From assembly GCF_016595245.1 (NCBI RefSeq), contig NZ_JAENHM010000086.1:1-43381 (forward strand): DNA of 43,381 bases, read 5' to 3'. Made by a program: the position numbers and the translations under genes. Numbering within the stretch: the first letter of the stretch is position 1; every line of letters begins with the position of its first letter. The notes below the pieces were generated by a model. It saw nothing but the letters and a program-made list of their open reading frames with translations. It had not been told where the DNA came from and ran no database searches. The stretch comes from Azospirillum endophyticum (GTDB taxonomy: Bacteria; Pseudomonadota; Alphaproteobacteria; Azospirillales; Azospirillaceae). Shown here in pieces: positions 7,598-16,407 of the stretch.

Positions 7598-9277
7598 ATG
7601 TCGGCCTTCGCAGACATCCTCCAGGCCATGCCGCCGATCGCACGGGTGGTCCTCATGCTCGGCCTCGTGTCGGCGGCCGGCGTGGCGCTCGGCCATATCA
7701 GGATCCGCGGGGTCGGGCTCGGCATCGGCGGCGTGCTGTTCTCCGGCATCGCCGGCGGCCACGTCGCCAAGCAGGCGGGCATCGCCTTCAACCCGGAGAT
7801 GATGGACTTCATCCGCGACTTCGGCCTGATCCTGTTCGTCTACACCATCGGCATCCAGGTCGGTCCCGGCTTCTTCGCGGCGCTGCGCCGCACCGGGCTG
7901 GCGCTGAACGGGCTGGCCCTGCTGATGGTCGGATCCAGCATCCTGCTGACGGCGCTGCTGGTGTCGTCGGGCGCGCTGTCGCTGGGGTCGTCGCTGGGCG
8001 TGTTCGCCGGCGCGGTGACCAACGCCCCGGCGCTCGCCGCCACCCAGCAGGTGCTGACGGAGGTCGGGGCCGACGCCGCGGTGATGGCCCTGCCCGGCCT
8101 CGCCTTCGCCGTCACCTACCCGTTCGGCATCGCCGGCAACCTGCTGGCGATGGCCGCCGTCCGCATCCTGTTCCGCATCGACCCGGAAGCCGAGGCCGCC
8201 CGCTTCGAGGACTGCCGCCGCGCCGAGGTGTCGAGACTGGAGACCATGGATCTCGCCGTGCGCAATCCGGAGCTTGCCGGCCGGCCGCTCGGCTCGATCG
8301 ACCTGCTGTGTGGCCAGGGGGTGGTCGCCTCGCGCCTGCTGTGCGACGGCAAGCTCTGCGTCCCGCATGACGACACCCGCCTGAAGCTGGGCGACGTGCT
8401 GCATGTGGTCGGGCCGCGGCCGAAGCTGGAACAGGTGCGCTCCCTGCTGGGACACGAGTTCGACCGGCCGCTGACCACCAAGGGCACCGACCTGAAATGG
8501 GAGCGCATCGTCGTCACCAGCAACGCGGTGCTAGGCAAGTCGATCGCCGCGCTGAATTTGCAGGAGGCCCACGACGTGGTGGTCAGCCGGGTCAACCGGT
8601 CGGGCGTGGAACTGGTGCCGACCCCGGCGCTGAAGCTGCAATTCGGCGACATCCTGACGGTGATCGGCCGGCCGGACAGCCTCGCCGCCGTCGGGCAGGT
8701 CTTCGGCAACTCCGCCCGCAAGCTGCAGCAGGTGGAGATGATCCCGATGTTCCTGGGCATCGCGCTGGGGGCGGCGCTGGGCGCCATCCCGATCTTCCTG
8801 CCGGGAATGCCGGCGCCGCTGCGCCTCGGTCTTGCCGGCGGCCCGCTGATCGTGGCGCTGATCCTGGGCCGCGTCGGCCATGTCGGGCCGCTGGTCTGGT
8901 TCATGCCGCCGGCCGCCAACCTGGCGCTGCGCGAGATCGGCATCGTCCTGTTCCTCGCCGTGCTGGGCATCGCGTCGGGCGACCGCTTCGTCGCCACGCT
9001 GGCGAGCGGCGCCGGCTGGCCCTGGATGATGTGGGGCGTGCTGGTGACGCTGGTGCCGCTGCTGCTGGCCGGGCTGGTGGCACGCGGGGTGATGAGGCTG
9101 AATTTCCTGACGATCTGCGGCGTGCTGGCCGGGGCGCAGACCAATCCGCCGGGGCTGGCCTACGCCAACGCGCTGGTCGCGTCGGAGGCTCCGGCGCTGG
9201 CCTACGCCACCGTCTACCCGCTGGCGATGTGCCTGCGCATCCTGGGACCGCAGATCCTGGTACTATTGTTGTGGTAG
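7598..9277 (+). CDS. AspT/YidE-family membrane exchanger (AAE family) with two RCK_C domains
   Basis: A 559-aa inner-membrane transporter of the aspartate:alanine exchanger family. Two halves of about five to six membrane segments each flank a cytoplasmic region. The N-terminal half carries GLILFVYTIGIQVGPGFF and GAVTNAPALAATQQ, the C-terminal half the equivalent GIVLFLAVLGIASGDRF and GAQTNPPGLAYAN; these are the two internal-repeat signatures of the family. Between them (about residues 205-375) are two TrkA_C/RCK_C regulatory domains, each ending in a GDxLxVxG-like strand (KLGDVLHVVGP, QFGDILTVIGR). The ATG at 7598 follows AGGAAG; a longer frame from 7469 has an Arg-rich, non-membrane-like N-terminus. 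The substrate is not evident; relatives exchange dicarboxylates or amino acids. Confidence 0.9.
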   Translation: MSAFADILQAMPPIARVVLMLGLVSAAGVALGHIRIRGVGLGIGGVLFSGIAGGHVAKQAGIAFNPEMMDFIRDFGLILFVYTIGIQVGPGFFAALRRTGLALNGLALLMVGSSILLTALLVSSGALSLGSSLGVFAGAVTNAPALAATQQVLTEVGADAAVMALPGLAFAVTYPFGIAGNLLAMAAVRILFRIDPEAEAARFEDCRRAEVSRLETMDLAVRNPELAGRPLGSIDLLCGQGVVASRLLCDGKLCVPHDDTRLKLGDVLHVVGPRPKLEQVRSLLGHEFDRPLTTKGTDLKWERIVVTSNAVLGKSIAALNLQEAHDVVVSRVNRSGVELVPTPALKLQFGDILTVIGRPDSLAAVGQVFGNSARKLQQVEMIPMFLGIALGAALGAIPIFLPGMPAPLRLGLAGGPLIVALILGRVGHVGPLVWFMPPAANLALREIGIVLFLAVLGIASGDRFVATLASGAGWPWMMWGVLVTLVPLLLAGLVARGVMRLNFLTICGVLAGAQTNPPGLAYANALVASEAPALAYATVYPLAMCLRILGPQILVLLLW

Positions 9278-9414
9278 CGCACCATTTTCCGACACAAGCG
9301 GCACAACGTGCGAAGTGTGTGAAATCCGCGTTGCGGAACCCCTGCACCCCGGTCTAGCCTATGCCGCAATGGTCAGGCCATGGCCAGTCCCCACAACCCA
9401 GCCGGTTCCTCCGC

Positions 9415-10221
9415 ATGCATCGTCACCCGCCCGTCAGCGACTCCGCACCTGCCGCCGTCGTCGTGGAGGATCTGCACAAGCGGTTCGGTGAGCTGGAGGT
9501 GCTGAAAGGCGTGTCGCTGACCGCCCACGAAGGCGACGTCATCACCCTGATCGGCTCGTCCGGTTCGGGCAAGAGCACGCTGCTCCGCTGCATCAACATG
9601 CTGGAGATCCCGGACGACGGGCGCGTGGTCATCGGCGGCGAGGCGATCGCGCTGAAAAAGACGCGCGGCGGTGCCAGCGTTCCCGCCGATTCCCGGCAGG
9701 TGGAGCGCATGCGCACCCGGCTCGGCATGGTGTTCCAGAGCTTCAACCTCTGGACCCACATGACCATCCTGCAGAACGTGATCGAGGCGCCGGTCCATGT
9801 GCTGGGCGTGCCGAAGGCCGAAGCCGTCGACCGCGCCCGCATGCTGCTGGACAAGGTCGGCATCCTGGCCAAGGCCGACGCCTACCCGGTCCAGCTGTCG
9901 GGCGGCCAGCAGCAGCGCGCCGCCATCGCGCGGGCACTCGCCATGCAGCCCAAGGTGATGCTGTTCGACGAGCCGACCTCCGCGCTCGACCCCGAGTTGG
10001 TCGGCGAGGTCCTGCGCGTCATCCGCCAGCTGGCGGACGAAGGCAACACGATGATCCTGGTGACGCACGAGATGGGCTTCGCCCGCGAAGTGGCGTCCAA
10101 GGTGGTTTTCCTGCACCAGGGGCGGATCGAGGAGGAGGGGTCACCCGACAAGGTGCTGACCAACCCCGACTCGGACCGGGTGCGGCAGTTCCTCTCGCGC
10201 CATCTGTCCGGCGCGGCGTGA
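9415..10221 (+). CDS. hisP: Polar amino-acid ABC transporter ATP-binding protein
   Basis: A 268-aa ATPase of the HisP/GlnQ/ArtP group that energises uptake of polar amino acids. The sequence shows Walker A GSSGSGKS followed by TLLRCINMLE, Q-loop VFQSFNLWTHMT, signature LSGGQQQR, Walker B VMLFDEP, D-loop SALDPE and the H-loop VTHEMGFA, all intact. FNLWTHMT in place of the more common FNLFPH is typical of the HisP/basic amino-acid subfamily. ATG codons at 9361 and 9415 are both possible; 9415 gives the usual N-terminus and neither has a clear ribosome site. It is the first gene of a four-gene importer operon, followed by the binding protein and both permeases. Confidence 0.93.
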   Translation: MHRHPPVSDSAPAAVVVEDLHKRFGELEVLKGVSLTAHEGDVITLIGSSGSGKSTLLRCINMLEIPDDGRVVIGGEAIALKKTRGGASVPADSRQVERMRTRLGMVFQSFNLWTHMTILQNVIEAPVHVLGVPKAEAVDRARMLLDKVGILAKADAYPVQLSGGQQQRAAIARALAMQPKVMLFDEPTSALDPELVGEVLRVIRQLADEGNTMILVTHEMGFAREVASKVVFLHQGRIEEEGSPDKVLTNPDSDRVRQFLSRHLSGAA

Positions 10222-10310
10222 GGGGAAGAGGCAGAGGGCAGGACCGGACCTGACGGAACCAGAACCAGCCCGCGGCGAAAGCGGGCAAGGCGAACAGAGG
10301 AGTGTGTTCC

Positions 10311-11156
10311 TTGAAGAAGATCGTTTCGGCCCTGGCGCTCGGCGCCATGATGGCCGTCGCCGCTGCCGGCGCCGCCGGTGCGAAGGAATGGAAGACGGTC
10401 CGCATCGCCAGCGAGGGCGCCTATCCTCCGTGGAACGCCACCGACACCTCGGGCAAGCTGACCGGCTTCGAGGTCGATCTCGGCAACGACCTGTGCAAGC
10501 GCATGAAGGTGACTTGCGAGTTCGTCGCCCAGGATTGGGACGGCATCATCCCGGCCCTGCAGCAGGGCAAGTACGACGCCATCATGTCGGCGATGACCAT
10601 CACCGACGAGCGCAAGAAGGTCATCGACTTCTCGGTTCCCTACGGCACCGAGCCGTCGGTCTTCGCCGTGCTGACCGACTCGCCGCTGGCCAAGGCCCTG
10701 AACCTCGGCGCCGAGCGCGTCGACCTGAACGACCAGGGCAAGGCCAAGCCGACCCTCGACAAGCTGGCCGACGTGCTGAAGGGCAAGTCGGTCGGCGTCC
10801 AGGTGTCGACCATCCAGGCCGACTTCATGGACAAGCATCTGCCGAAGGTGACCATGCGCACCTACGACAAGATCGACAATGCCGGCATCGACCTGGGCTC
10901 GGGCCGCGTCGACGCCATGCTGGGCGACCGTTCGGTCGTCGAGGCGGTGGTGAAGGCGACGCCGGGCAAGATGGTCATCGTCGGCCCGAACTTCATCGGC
11001 GGCGTGATCGGCGAAGGCATGGGCGTCGGCCTGCGCAAGGACACCGCCGACCTGAAGGCGATGTTCGACAAGGCCATCGGCGAGGCGCTGAAGGACGGCA
11101 CCGTCAAGAAGCTGAGCACCCAGCATTTCGGCTACGACATCTCGCCCACCAAGTAA
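10311..11156 (+). CDS. Periplasmic polar amino-acid binding protein (HisJ/LAO-type)
   Basis: The substrate-capturing subunit of the importer, about 281 aa. The N-terminus has a signal peptide (KKIVSALALGAMM, cleavage near GAKA-like GAAGA-KE). The SBP_bac_3 fold follows: EGAYPPWNATDTSGKLTGFEVDL, then DWDGIIPALQQGKYDAIMSAMTITDERKK-type segments, which resemble lysine/arginine/ornithine and histidine binding proteins, including the Asp-Arg environment for the ligand's alpha-amino and carboxyl groups. AGGAG at 10298-10302 sits 8 nt before a TTG at 10311, which I take as the start; a GTG at 10302 would overlap that ribosome site. The ligand is most likely a basic or polar amino acid. Confidence 0.92.
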   Translation: MKKIVSALALGAMMAVAAAGAAGAKEWKTVRIASEGAYPPWNATDTSGKLTGFEVDLGNDLCKRMKVTCEFVAQDWDGIIPALQQGKYDAIMSAMTITDERKKVIDFSVPYGTEPSVFAVLTDSPLAKALNLGAERVDLNDQGKAKPTLDKLADVLKGKSVGVQVSTIQADFMDKHLPKVTMRTYDKIDNAGIDLGSGRVDAMLGDRSVVEAVVKATPGKMVIVGPNFIGGVIGEGMGVGLRKDTADLKAMFDKAIGEALKDGTVKKLSTQHFGYDISPTK

Positions 11157-11185
11157 GGTGGCCAAGCAAACCGGCCAAGCAAGGC

Positions 11186-11248
11186 GGGCCTTCGGCCCTT
11201 CTGTCTGATCGGAACGGCGCCCGGCGGCCTTCACGGCAACCGGGCGCC
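11186..11248 (+). terminator. Attenuator-like hairpins between binding protein and permease genes
   Basis: Two hairpins lie in the 171-bp gap. GGGCC-TTC-GGCCC at 11186-11198 is followed by TTCTGTCT. GGCGCCCGG at 11216-11224 pairs with CCGGGCGCC at 11240-11248. Such structures after the binding-protein gene commonly cause partial termination or mRNA protection, so that binding protein outnumbers permease. Neither has a long T-run, so read-through is expected. Confidence 0.5.
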
Positions 11249-11327
11249 AATCGTTCCCGATCACCGTCAGCTGCCCCCGCACGGCCGGCGTCCGCGCCGG
11301 ATCCGGCGGGCCTTACCGGGCGTGCCA

Positions 11328-12032
11328 ATGCTGGAACTCCTTTCCTTCGGTCCCAACGGCTGGGGCGGACAGCTTCTGATGGGCACCGCGATGACGGTCG
11401 CGGTCGCCGTGTCGGCCTTCGCCTTCGGCATCCTCGTCGGATCGCTCGGCGCCTCGGCCAAGCTCAGCCACTCCCTGGCGCTGAACGTCGTGGCCGACGT
11501 CTACACCACGATCGTCCGCGGCATCCCCGAACTGCTGGTGATCTATCTGCTGTTCTTCGGCGGCAGCGGGGTCGCCTCCTCCATCGCCGCCGCCTTCGGC
11601 TATGACGGGCGGGTCGACCTCAACGCCTTCACCATCGGCGTGCTGGCGGTCGGGCTGATCTCCGGCGCCTATTCGACCGAGGTGATCCGCGGCGCCGTGC
11701 AGTCGGTCCCCTTCGGCCAGATCGAGGCGGCGCGCGCCTGCGGCATGAGCCGCTGGCTGATCCTGCGCCGGGTGCTGGTGCCGCAGACCCTGCGCTTCGC
11801 CCTGCCCGGCCTCGGCAATGTCTGGCAGCTGACGCTGAAGGACACGGCGCTGGTGTCGGTGACGGCGCTCGCCGAGCTGATGCGGGTGACGCATCTGGCC
11901 GCGGGCGCCACGCGTCAGCCCTTCCTGTTCTACGGCACCGCCGCCGTGCTCTACCTGATGCTGACCACCGTTTCGACGGCGCTGTTCAACCGCGCCGAAA
12001 TCTCCGCCAACCGCGGCGTCCGGAGGGCCTGA
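11328..12032 (+). CDS. hisQ: Polar amino-acid ABC transporter permease (HisQ-type)
   Basis: A 234-aa inner-membrane permease with about five membrane segments. The HEQRo-family region near the N-terminus includes IVRGIPELLVIYLLFFG, and the cytoplasmic EAA loop reads EAARACGMSRWLILRRVLVPQ, the coupling site for the ATPase. The ATG at 11328 lies six bases after an in-frame GTG; neither has a strong ribosome site. It is 4 bp from the next permease gene, which is the expected heterodimer partner. Confidence 0.92.
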   Translation: MLELLSFGPNGWGGQLLMGTAMTVAVAVSAFAFGILVGSLGASAKLSHSLALNVVADVYTTIVRGIPELLVIYLLFFGGSGVASSIAAAFGYDGRVDLNAFTIGVLAVGLISGAYSTEVIRGAVQSVPFGQIEAARACGMSRWLILRRVLVPQTLRFALPGLGNVWQLTLKDTALVSVTALAELMRVTHLAAGATRQPFLFYGTAAVLYLMLTTVSTALFNRAEISANRGVRRA

Positions 12033-12036
12033 GGCC

Positions 12037-12726
12037 ATGAACTGGCAACTGATGTGGGACAGCCTGCCCCGCATGCTCGGCGGTCTGTCGCTGACGCTGC
12101 AGCTGATCCTGGGGTCCCTGGCGCTGGGCGCGCTGGTGGCCTTCGCCGTGGCGTTGCTGCGGCTGTCGGGCAACCGCTTGGTCGAGAGGCTGGCCACGGC
12201 CTATGTCTTCGTCTTCCGCGGCACGCCGCTGCTGGTGCAGATCTTCCTGGTCTATTACGGGCTGGGCCAGTTCGAGTTCATCCGCGAAAGTTTTCTCTGG
12301 CCCTTCCTGCGCGAGCCCTACTGGTGCGCCATCCTGGCGCTGACGCTGAACACCGGCGCCTACACCAGCGAGGTGCTGCGCGGCGCCATCCTGTCGGTGC
12401 CCCAGGGGCAGGTGGAGGCGGCCCGCGCCTGCGGCATGTCGCGCGCGCTGGCCTTCCGCCGCATCGTCCTGCCGGTGGCGATCCGCCAGATGCTGCCGGC
12501 CTACGGCAACGAGGTGATCCTGATGGTCAAGGCGACCTCGCTCGCCAGCACGATCACGCTGATGGAGGTCACCGGCATCGCCCGGCGCATGATCGCCCAA
12601 ACCTTCGCGGTCTTCGAGCTGTTCATCGTCGCCGGGGCGATCTACCTGGTGCTGAACTTCGTCGCCACCCGGCTGATCAAATTCGCCGAATGGCGTCTGA
12701 CCCCGTATCTGCGGGTACGCGCGTAA
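12037..12726 (+). CDS. hisM: Polar amino-acid ABC transporter permease (HisM-type)
   Basis: A 229-aa inner-membrane permease and partner of the preceding HisQ-type protein. It has about five membrane segments, an FVFRGTPLLVQIFLVYYGLGQ motif and the EAA loop EAARACGMSRALAFRRIVLPVAIRQMLP. The gene starts 4 bp after the previous stop, so translation is coupled. It is the last gene of the importer operon and is followed by a strong terminator at 12836-12877. Confidence 0.93.
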   Translation: MNWQLMWDSLPRMLGGLSLTLQLILGSLALGALVAFAVALLRLSGNRLVERLATAYVFVFRGTPLLVQIFLVYYGLGQFEFIRESFLWPFLREPYWCAILALTLNTGAYTSEVLRGAILSVPQGQVEAARACGMSRALAFRRIVLPVAIRQMLPAYGNEVILMVKATSLASTITLMEVTGIARRMIAQTFAVFELFIVAGAIYLVLNFVATRLIKFAEWRLTPYLRVRA

Positions 12727-12835
12727 GTAAGGATCACTTTCTCTCCCGCGACGATTTCCCCCTCTTTTCCTTGTAAAGAGGGGCGGGGCGAGGGGGCGCA
12801 CGCTGACAATCCCCAGCTATCCTTACCTGAGATAC

Positions 12836-12877
12836 GAAAACGCCGCGGCCCGTCCCGATGACGGCCGCGGCGTTTTC
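12836..12877. terminator. Bidirectional intrinsic terminator
   Basis: A perfect 15-bp stem, GAAAACGCCGCGGCC at 12836-12850 with its complement at 12863-12877, encloses a 12-nt loop. The A-run on one side and T-run on the other make it functional in both directions. It lies between the end of the amino-acid importer operon and the end of the convergent LpoA-like gene. Two weaker C/T-rich dyads (12761-12781 and 12891-12908) flank it. Confidence 0.85.
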
Positions 12878-12923
12878 GCTTCTATCCTCACCTCTCTTCC
12901 CGGAGAGGAGAGGGAATGTTTCC

Positions 12924-14144
12924 TTACTGGCCCAGCATCTCGAACGACGGCGGCGCCGGGTCGACCACCCGCGATCCCGTCGGGGTGATTTCCATCACCG
13001 CCAGACCGCGTTCGACCAAGCCGTCGGTGCGCAGGCGGAACAGGCCGTCCAGCCCTTCGAAGCCGTTGGGGTTGGTCATCGCCATGCGGTCGAAGGGGAC
13101 CGGGCCGCCGCTGCGGGTCAGGACCGCGGCGATCGAGGTCGCGTCATAGGCCAGCGTGGCGATGCGCGGCGGCTTGCGGCCATAGACCTGCTCGAACTGC
13201 GACTCGAAGCGGGCACGGGTCTGCGGCGCCGGAGCGGCGTAGAGCGCGCCGACCAGCGCCGGTTCCTGTCCCAGGGCGCCTTGCGACGTATCGTCCCACA
13301 GGCCGGTGCCCAGCAGCTTGACCTGCTGCGGCTGGACGCCGTTGGCGGCCAGCGCCTGGGCGATGCCCTGGGCGCGCTGCCCGCCTTCGGCCAGCATCAC
13401 CGCCTGCGGCTGCGGGGTTTCCTGCGCCACCTGCTTGGCCGGGACCGACAGGTCGGTGACGGCCGGGTCGTAGCGCTCGACCTGCGTGGTCATGGTGCCC
13501 AATCGCGGGCCGATGGCCTGCAGGGCGTTGACCACCGCATCGCCGTAGGGCGAGCGCGGCGCCAGCACGGTGAAGCGCGTCGCCCCGCGCGAGCGGGCAT
13601 AGCCGGCGACGCGGCTGACCTGATCGGCCGGAACGAAGCCCAGCACATAGGTGCCGTTGCCGGCCTGGGTGGCGTCGTTGGTGAAGGCCAGCACGTCGAC
13701 TCCGGCATTCTGCGCGATCGGCCGCACCGCGGCGACGTCGGCGGCGAACAGCGGCCCGATGATCAGGCGGGCGCCTTCGGCCAGCGCCTGGCGCGCGGCG
13801 TCGGCGGCACCGCTCGGCGTGCCCTTGGTGTCGCGCGGCAGAAGCTGGAGCTGATCGCCGGCCATGTCGAACAGCGCCATCTGGGCGGCATCCAGCATCG
13901 CCTGTCCGATTGCCGCGCTCTGTCCGCTGAGGGGAACCAGCACGGCGACCTTGACCGGGCCCTGCGCGCCGGGCAGAGGAGCCACCGGAGCCGGGACCGG
14001 TTGCGGCGCTTGTGCCACCTGCGGCGGCGCGCTTACAGTCGAACAGGCCGACAACAGGCCGGCGACCAGCAAGGCTGCCACGCCGTGACGTTTCAGACCC
14101 TGTGAGAAAGCTGTTGCCAAGCGTGCCACCAATCGTCTCCACAT
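12924..14144 (-). CDS. Penicillin-binding protein activator (LpoA-like) lipoprotein
   Basis: A predicted outer-membrane lipoprotein of 406 aa. From the ATG at 14144 a basic N-terminus and hydrophobic stretch end in the lipobox LSAC with the lipidated Cys at residue 34. A Pro/Ala/Gln linker (about 38-62) leads to a periplasmic-binding-protein type I fold (about 65-395), beginning VKVAVLVPLSGQSAAIG and containing LIIGPLF and LAFTNDATQ. This matches the C-terminal domain of LpoA (YraM), which stimulates PBP1A; like other alphaproteobacterial members it lacks the long N-terminal TPR part. The gene diverges from rsmI-yraN with a gap of about 41 bp, the same neighbourhood as in E. coli. A role in peptidoglycan synthesis is inferred from this synteny. 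Confidence 0.85.
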   Translation of the reverse strand: MWRRLVARLATAFSQGLKRHGVAALLVAGLLSACSTVSAPPQVAQAPQPVPAPVAPLPGAQGPVKVAVLVPLSGQSAAIGQAMLDAAQMALFDMAGDQLQLLPRDTKGTPSGAADAARQALAEGARLIIGPLFAADVAAVRPIAQNAGVDVLAFTNDATQAGNGTYVLGFVPADQVSRVAGYARSRGATRFTVLAPRSPYGDAVVNALQAIGPRLGTMTTQVERYDPAVTDLSVPAKQVAQETPQPQAVMLAEGGQRAQGIAQALAANGVQPQQVKLLGTGLWDDTSQGALGQEPALVGALYAAPAPQTRARFESQFEQVYGRKPPRIATLAYDATSIAAVLTRSGGPVPFDRMAMTNPNGFEGLDGLFRLRTDGLVERGLAVMEITPTGSRVVDPAPPSFEMLGQ

Positions 14145-14185
14145 CTGCTGAAACGGCCGCCGGAACCGACGGCGAAACCCAATCC

Positions 14186-15115
14186 ATGGACCAGGGCATG
14201 GCCGGAGAAGGCATGGCCGAGGGCGGCGCCGCCCAAAGTGGCGCTCAAGGTAGCCCCCTCGCCGCCCCAAGTAAACTCGCGGCCGGTCTGCACGTGGTCG
14301 CTACCCCCATCGGAAACGCCGCGGACATCACGCTGCGCGCGCTCGACACGCTGAAGCGGGCCGACGCCATCGCCTGCGAGGACACGCGCGTCACCGCCAA
14401 GCTGATGGGCATCCACGGCATCCACACCCCCTTCGTCTCCTACCACGAACACAACGCCGCAAAGATGCGTCCGGTCCTGATCGGCCGCATGAAAAAGGGC
14501 GAGGCCATCGCGCTGGTCACCGACGCCGGCACGCCGCTGGTCTCCGACCCCGGCTACAAGCTGGTGCGGGAGTGCGTGGCGGAGGGAGTGGCGGTGACCA
14601 CCCTGCCCGGCGCCTCGGCCCCGCTGGTGGCGCTGGTGCTGTCCGGCCTGCCGACCGACCGCTTCCTGTTCGCCGGCTTCCTGCCGAACAAGAGCAGCGC
14701 GCGGCGCGCCACCGCAGGCGAACTGAAAGGCGTGCCGGCCACGCTGATCTTCTTCGAATCGCCGCAGCGCCTGCCGGAGTCCTTGGCCGACCTCGCCGAC
14801 ATCCTGGGTCCGCGCGAGGCCGCCGTCGCCCGCGAGCTGACCAAGCTCTATGAGGAGGTGCGGCGCGGCACCCTGCCCGAACTGGCTGCCCATTATGCCG
14901 AGGCCGGCCCGCCGCGCGGCGAGGTCGTCCTCGTCATCGGCCCGCCGGGGGAGGAGGAGACGCCGGGCGAGGCCGATGTCGACGCCCTGCTGCGCGAGGC
15001 GCTGACCCGCCTGTCGGTGCGCGACGCCGCCGCCGACGTCGCCGCCCGCACCGGCCAGCACAAGCGCACCGTCTATGCCCGCGCGCTGGAATTGTCGCGG
15101 GAGGCGGGCAAATGA
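14186..15115 (+). CDS. rsmI: 16S rRNA (cytidine-1402-2'-O)-methyltransferase RsmI
   Basis: A 309-aa SAM-dependent enzyme that 2'-O-methylates C1402 in the ribosomal P site. The SAM-binding tetrapyrrole-methylase fold is plain: LHVVATPIGNAADITLRAL at the N-terminus, CEDTRVTAKLM, the GRMKKGEAIALVTDAGTPLVSDPGYKLV block and LPGASAPLVALVLSGLPTDRFLFAGFLP. A C-terminal region (about 250-309) resembles the RsmI HTH domain. Several start codons are possible (ATG at 14186, 14198, 14213, or further upstream); 14186 leaves a Gly/Ala-rich extension of about 35 aa before the conserved fold. The stop overlaps the yraN start by 4 bp, indicating coupling. Confidence 0.93.
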   Translation: MDQGMAGEGMAEGGAAQSGAQGSPLAAPSKLAAGLHVVATPIGNAADITLRALDTLKRADAIACEDTRVTAKLMGIHGIHTPFVSYHEHNAAKMRPVLIGRMKKGEAIALVTDAGTPLVSDPGYKLVRECVAEGVAVTTLPGASAPLVALVLSGLPTDRFLFAGFLPNKSSARRATAGELKGVPATLIFFESPQRLPESLADLADILGPREAAVARELTKLYEEVRRGTLPELAAHYAEAGPPRGEVVLVIGPPGEEETPGEADVDALLREALTRLSVRDAAADVAARTGQHKRTVYARALELSREAGK

Positions 15116-15480
15116 CCGACCTGGATGCGCGGCGCCTGCGTGCCGAAAGCCTGGGCCGCCGGGCGGAGGCGCTGTGCCGCCTGTCGCTACGGCTGCGCGG
15201 CTACCGCATCCTGGCCAGCCGCCTGCGCACGCCGATGGGCGAGATCGACATCGTCGCCAGACGCGGCCGGACCATCGCCATCGTCGAGGTGAAGGCCAGA
15301 GGCGACTGGGACACCGCGAACGAGGCGTTGAACGCCCGCCAGCGCGGCCGGCTCGCCCGTGCCGCCCATGCCTTCCTGGGCGCCAACCCGCGCTACGCCG
15401 GCTATGTCTTGCGCTTCGACGTGATGCTGGTTACCCCTTGGGCCTGGCCCCGCCATCTGGTCGATGCCTGGCGTCTTTGA
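15112..15480 (+). CDS. yraN: YraN family protein (UPF0102), nuclease-fold
   Basis: A 122-aa protein of the UPF0102/YraN family, with a PD-(D/E)XK-like endonuclease fold. The active-site-like residues are visible: Glu in RTPMGEIDIVAR, then IVEVKAR, matching the E...D...ExK pattern with MGEIDIV and EVK. The family's biological role remains unsettled. It starts inside the rsmI stop codon (ATGA overlap), the arrangement seen near lpoA in many proteobacteria. Confidence 0.92.
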   Translation: MTDLDARRLRAESLGRRAEALCRLSLRLRGYRILASRLRTPMGEIDIVARRGRTIAIVEVKARGDWDTANEALNARQRGRLARAAHAFLGANPRYAGYVLRFDVMLVTPWAWPRHLVDAWRL

Positions 15481-15535
15481 CGGACGACTTCGATGGGCGA
15501 CCTTGGCAAGGGGCGGAGATGAGAGGGCGACAGTC

Positions 15536-16378
15536 TTGAGCAACCGCGCGGAAGCCCGCGAAATCCTGCGCCGCATCGGCGACCAGCCGGACGACGAGAT
15601 CGACCTGGCGGAAGCCGCCCTGGCACTGGGCGCGCTGGAACTGCCGAATGCCGACCTCGCCCCCTACCGCTCCCATATCGGGGCCATCGTCGGGGATCTG
15701 GCCGCCCGCATCGCGGCGCAGGATCCGGAGACCGACGGCCTGGAGGCACGCATCGCCCATCTTCATGCGGTGATCGGCGGTCGCCACGGCTATTCGGGCG
15801 ACCACGACACTTATGACGACCTGCAGAACGCCAACCTGCTGCGGGTGATCGACCGCCGGCGCGGCCTGCCGGTGGCGCTGGGCATCCTCTATATGCATGC
15901 CGCCCGCTCCCAGGGCTGGCCGATGGTCGGCCTGAACTTCCCCGGCCATTTCCTGGTTCGCATCGAGAAGGACGGCGCCCGCGCCATCCTCGACCCCTTC
16001 AACGAGGGGCAGACCCGCAGCGTCGTCGATCTGCGCGACCTGTTGAAGGCCACCGCCGGCAGCGCCGCCGAGCTGGAGCCCGGCCATTACCAGCCGGTGT
16101 CGAACCGCGACGTGCTGCTGCGCCTGCAGAACAACATCAAGCTGCGCCACCTGTCGGCGCACGAGGTGCCGAAGGCGCTGGAGGTGCTGGAGGCGATGCG
16201 CCTGTTCGCCCCGCACGAGCCGGCGCTGTGGCGCGAGACCGGCCTTCTGGAGGCCCATGCCGGCAACCTGAAGGACGCCATCACCGCGCTGGAGACCTTC
16301 ATGGCGCTGACCGGCGACGACCATCACCGGCACCAGACCGCCTCGCTGATCCAGCAGTTGAAGAATCGCCTGAACTGA
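15536..16378 (+). CDS. SirB1 family protein (transglutaminase-like plus TPR)
   Basis: A cytoplasmic protein of about 280 aa in the SirB1/YchA family. The N-terminal DEIDLAEAALALGALE is followed by the transglutaminase-like core (YDDLQNANLLRVIDRRRGLPVALGILYMHAARSQGW and the NFPGHFLVR motif with its His), then a TPR-like helical C-terminus (about 200-280, LRHLSAHEVPKALEVLEAM). The Cys of a true transglutaminase is not evident, as in the rest of the family, so enzymatic activity is doubtful. A TTG at 15536 follows GGAGATGAGAGG; an alternative ATG at 15464 overlaps the end of yraN. It lies between yraN and gshB and is probably co-transcribed. Confidence 0.85.
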   Translation: MSNRAEAREILRRIGDQPDDEIDLAEAALALGALELPNADLAPYRSHIGAIVGDLAARIAAQDPETDGLEARIAHLHAVIGGRHGYSGDHDTYDDLQNANLLRVIDRRRGLPVALGILYMHAARSQGWPMVGLNFPGHFLVRIEKDGARAILDPFNEGQTRSVVDLRDLLKATAGSAAELEPGHYQPVSNRDVLLRLQNNIKLRHLSAHEVPKALEVLEAMRLFAPHEPALWRETGLLEAHAGNLKDAITALETFMALTGDDHHRHQTASLIQQLKNRLN

Positions 16379-16407
16379 CCCCCGTTGCAGAGGTCTGGAG
16401 ACCCGTC

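Noticed and set aside
10268..10286. GCCCGC/GCGGGC hairpin before the binding-protein gene
   Set aside because: A short GC stem without T-run; it may affect mRNA stability but nothing supports a specific role.
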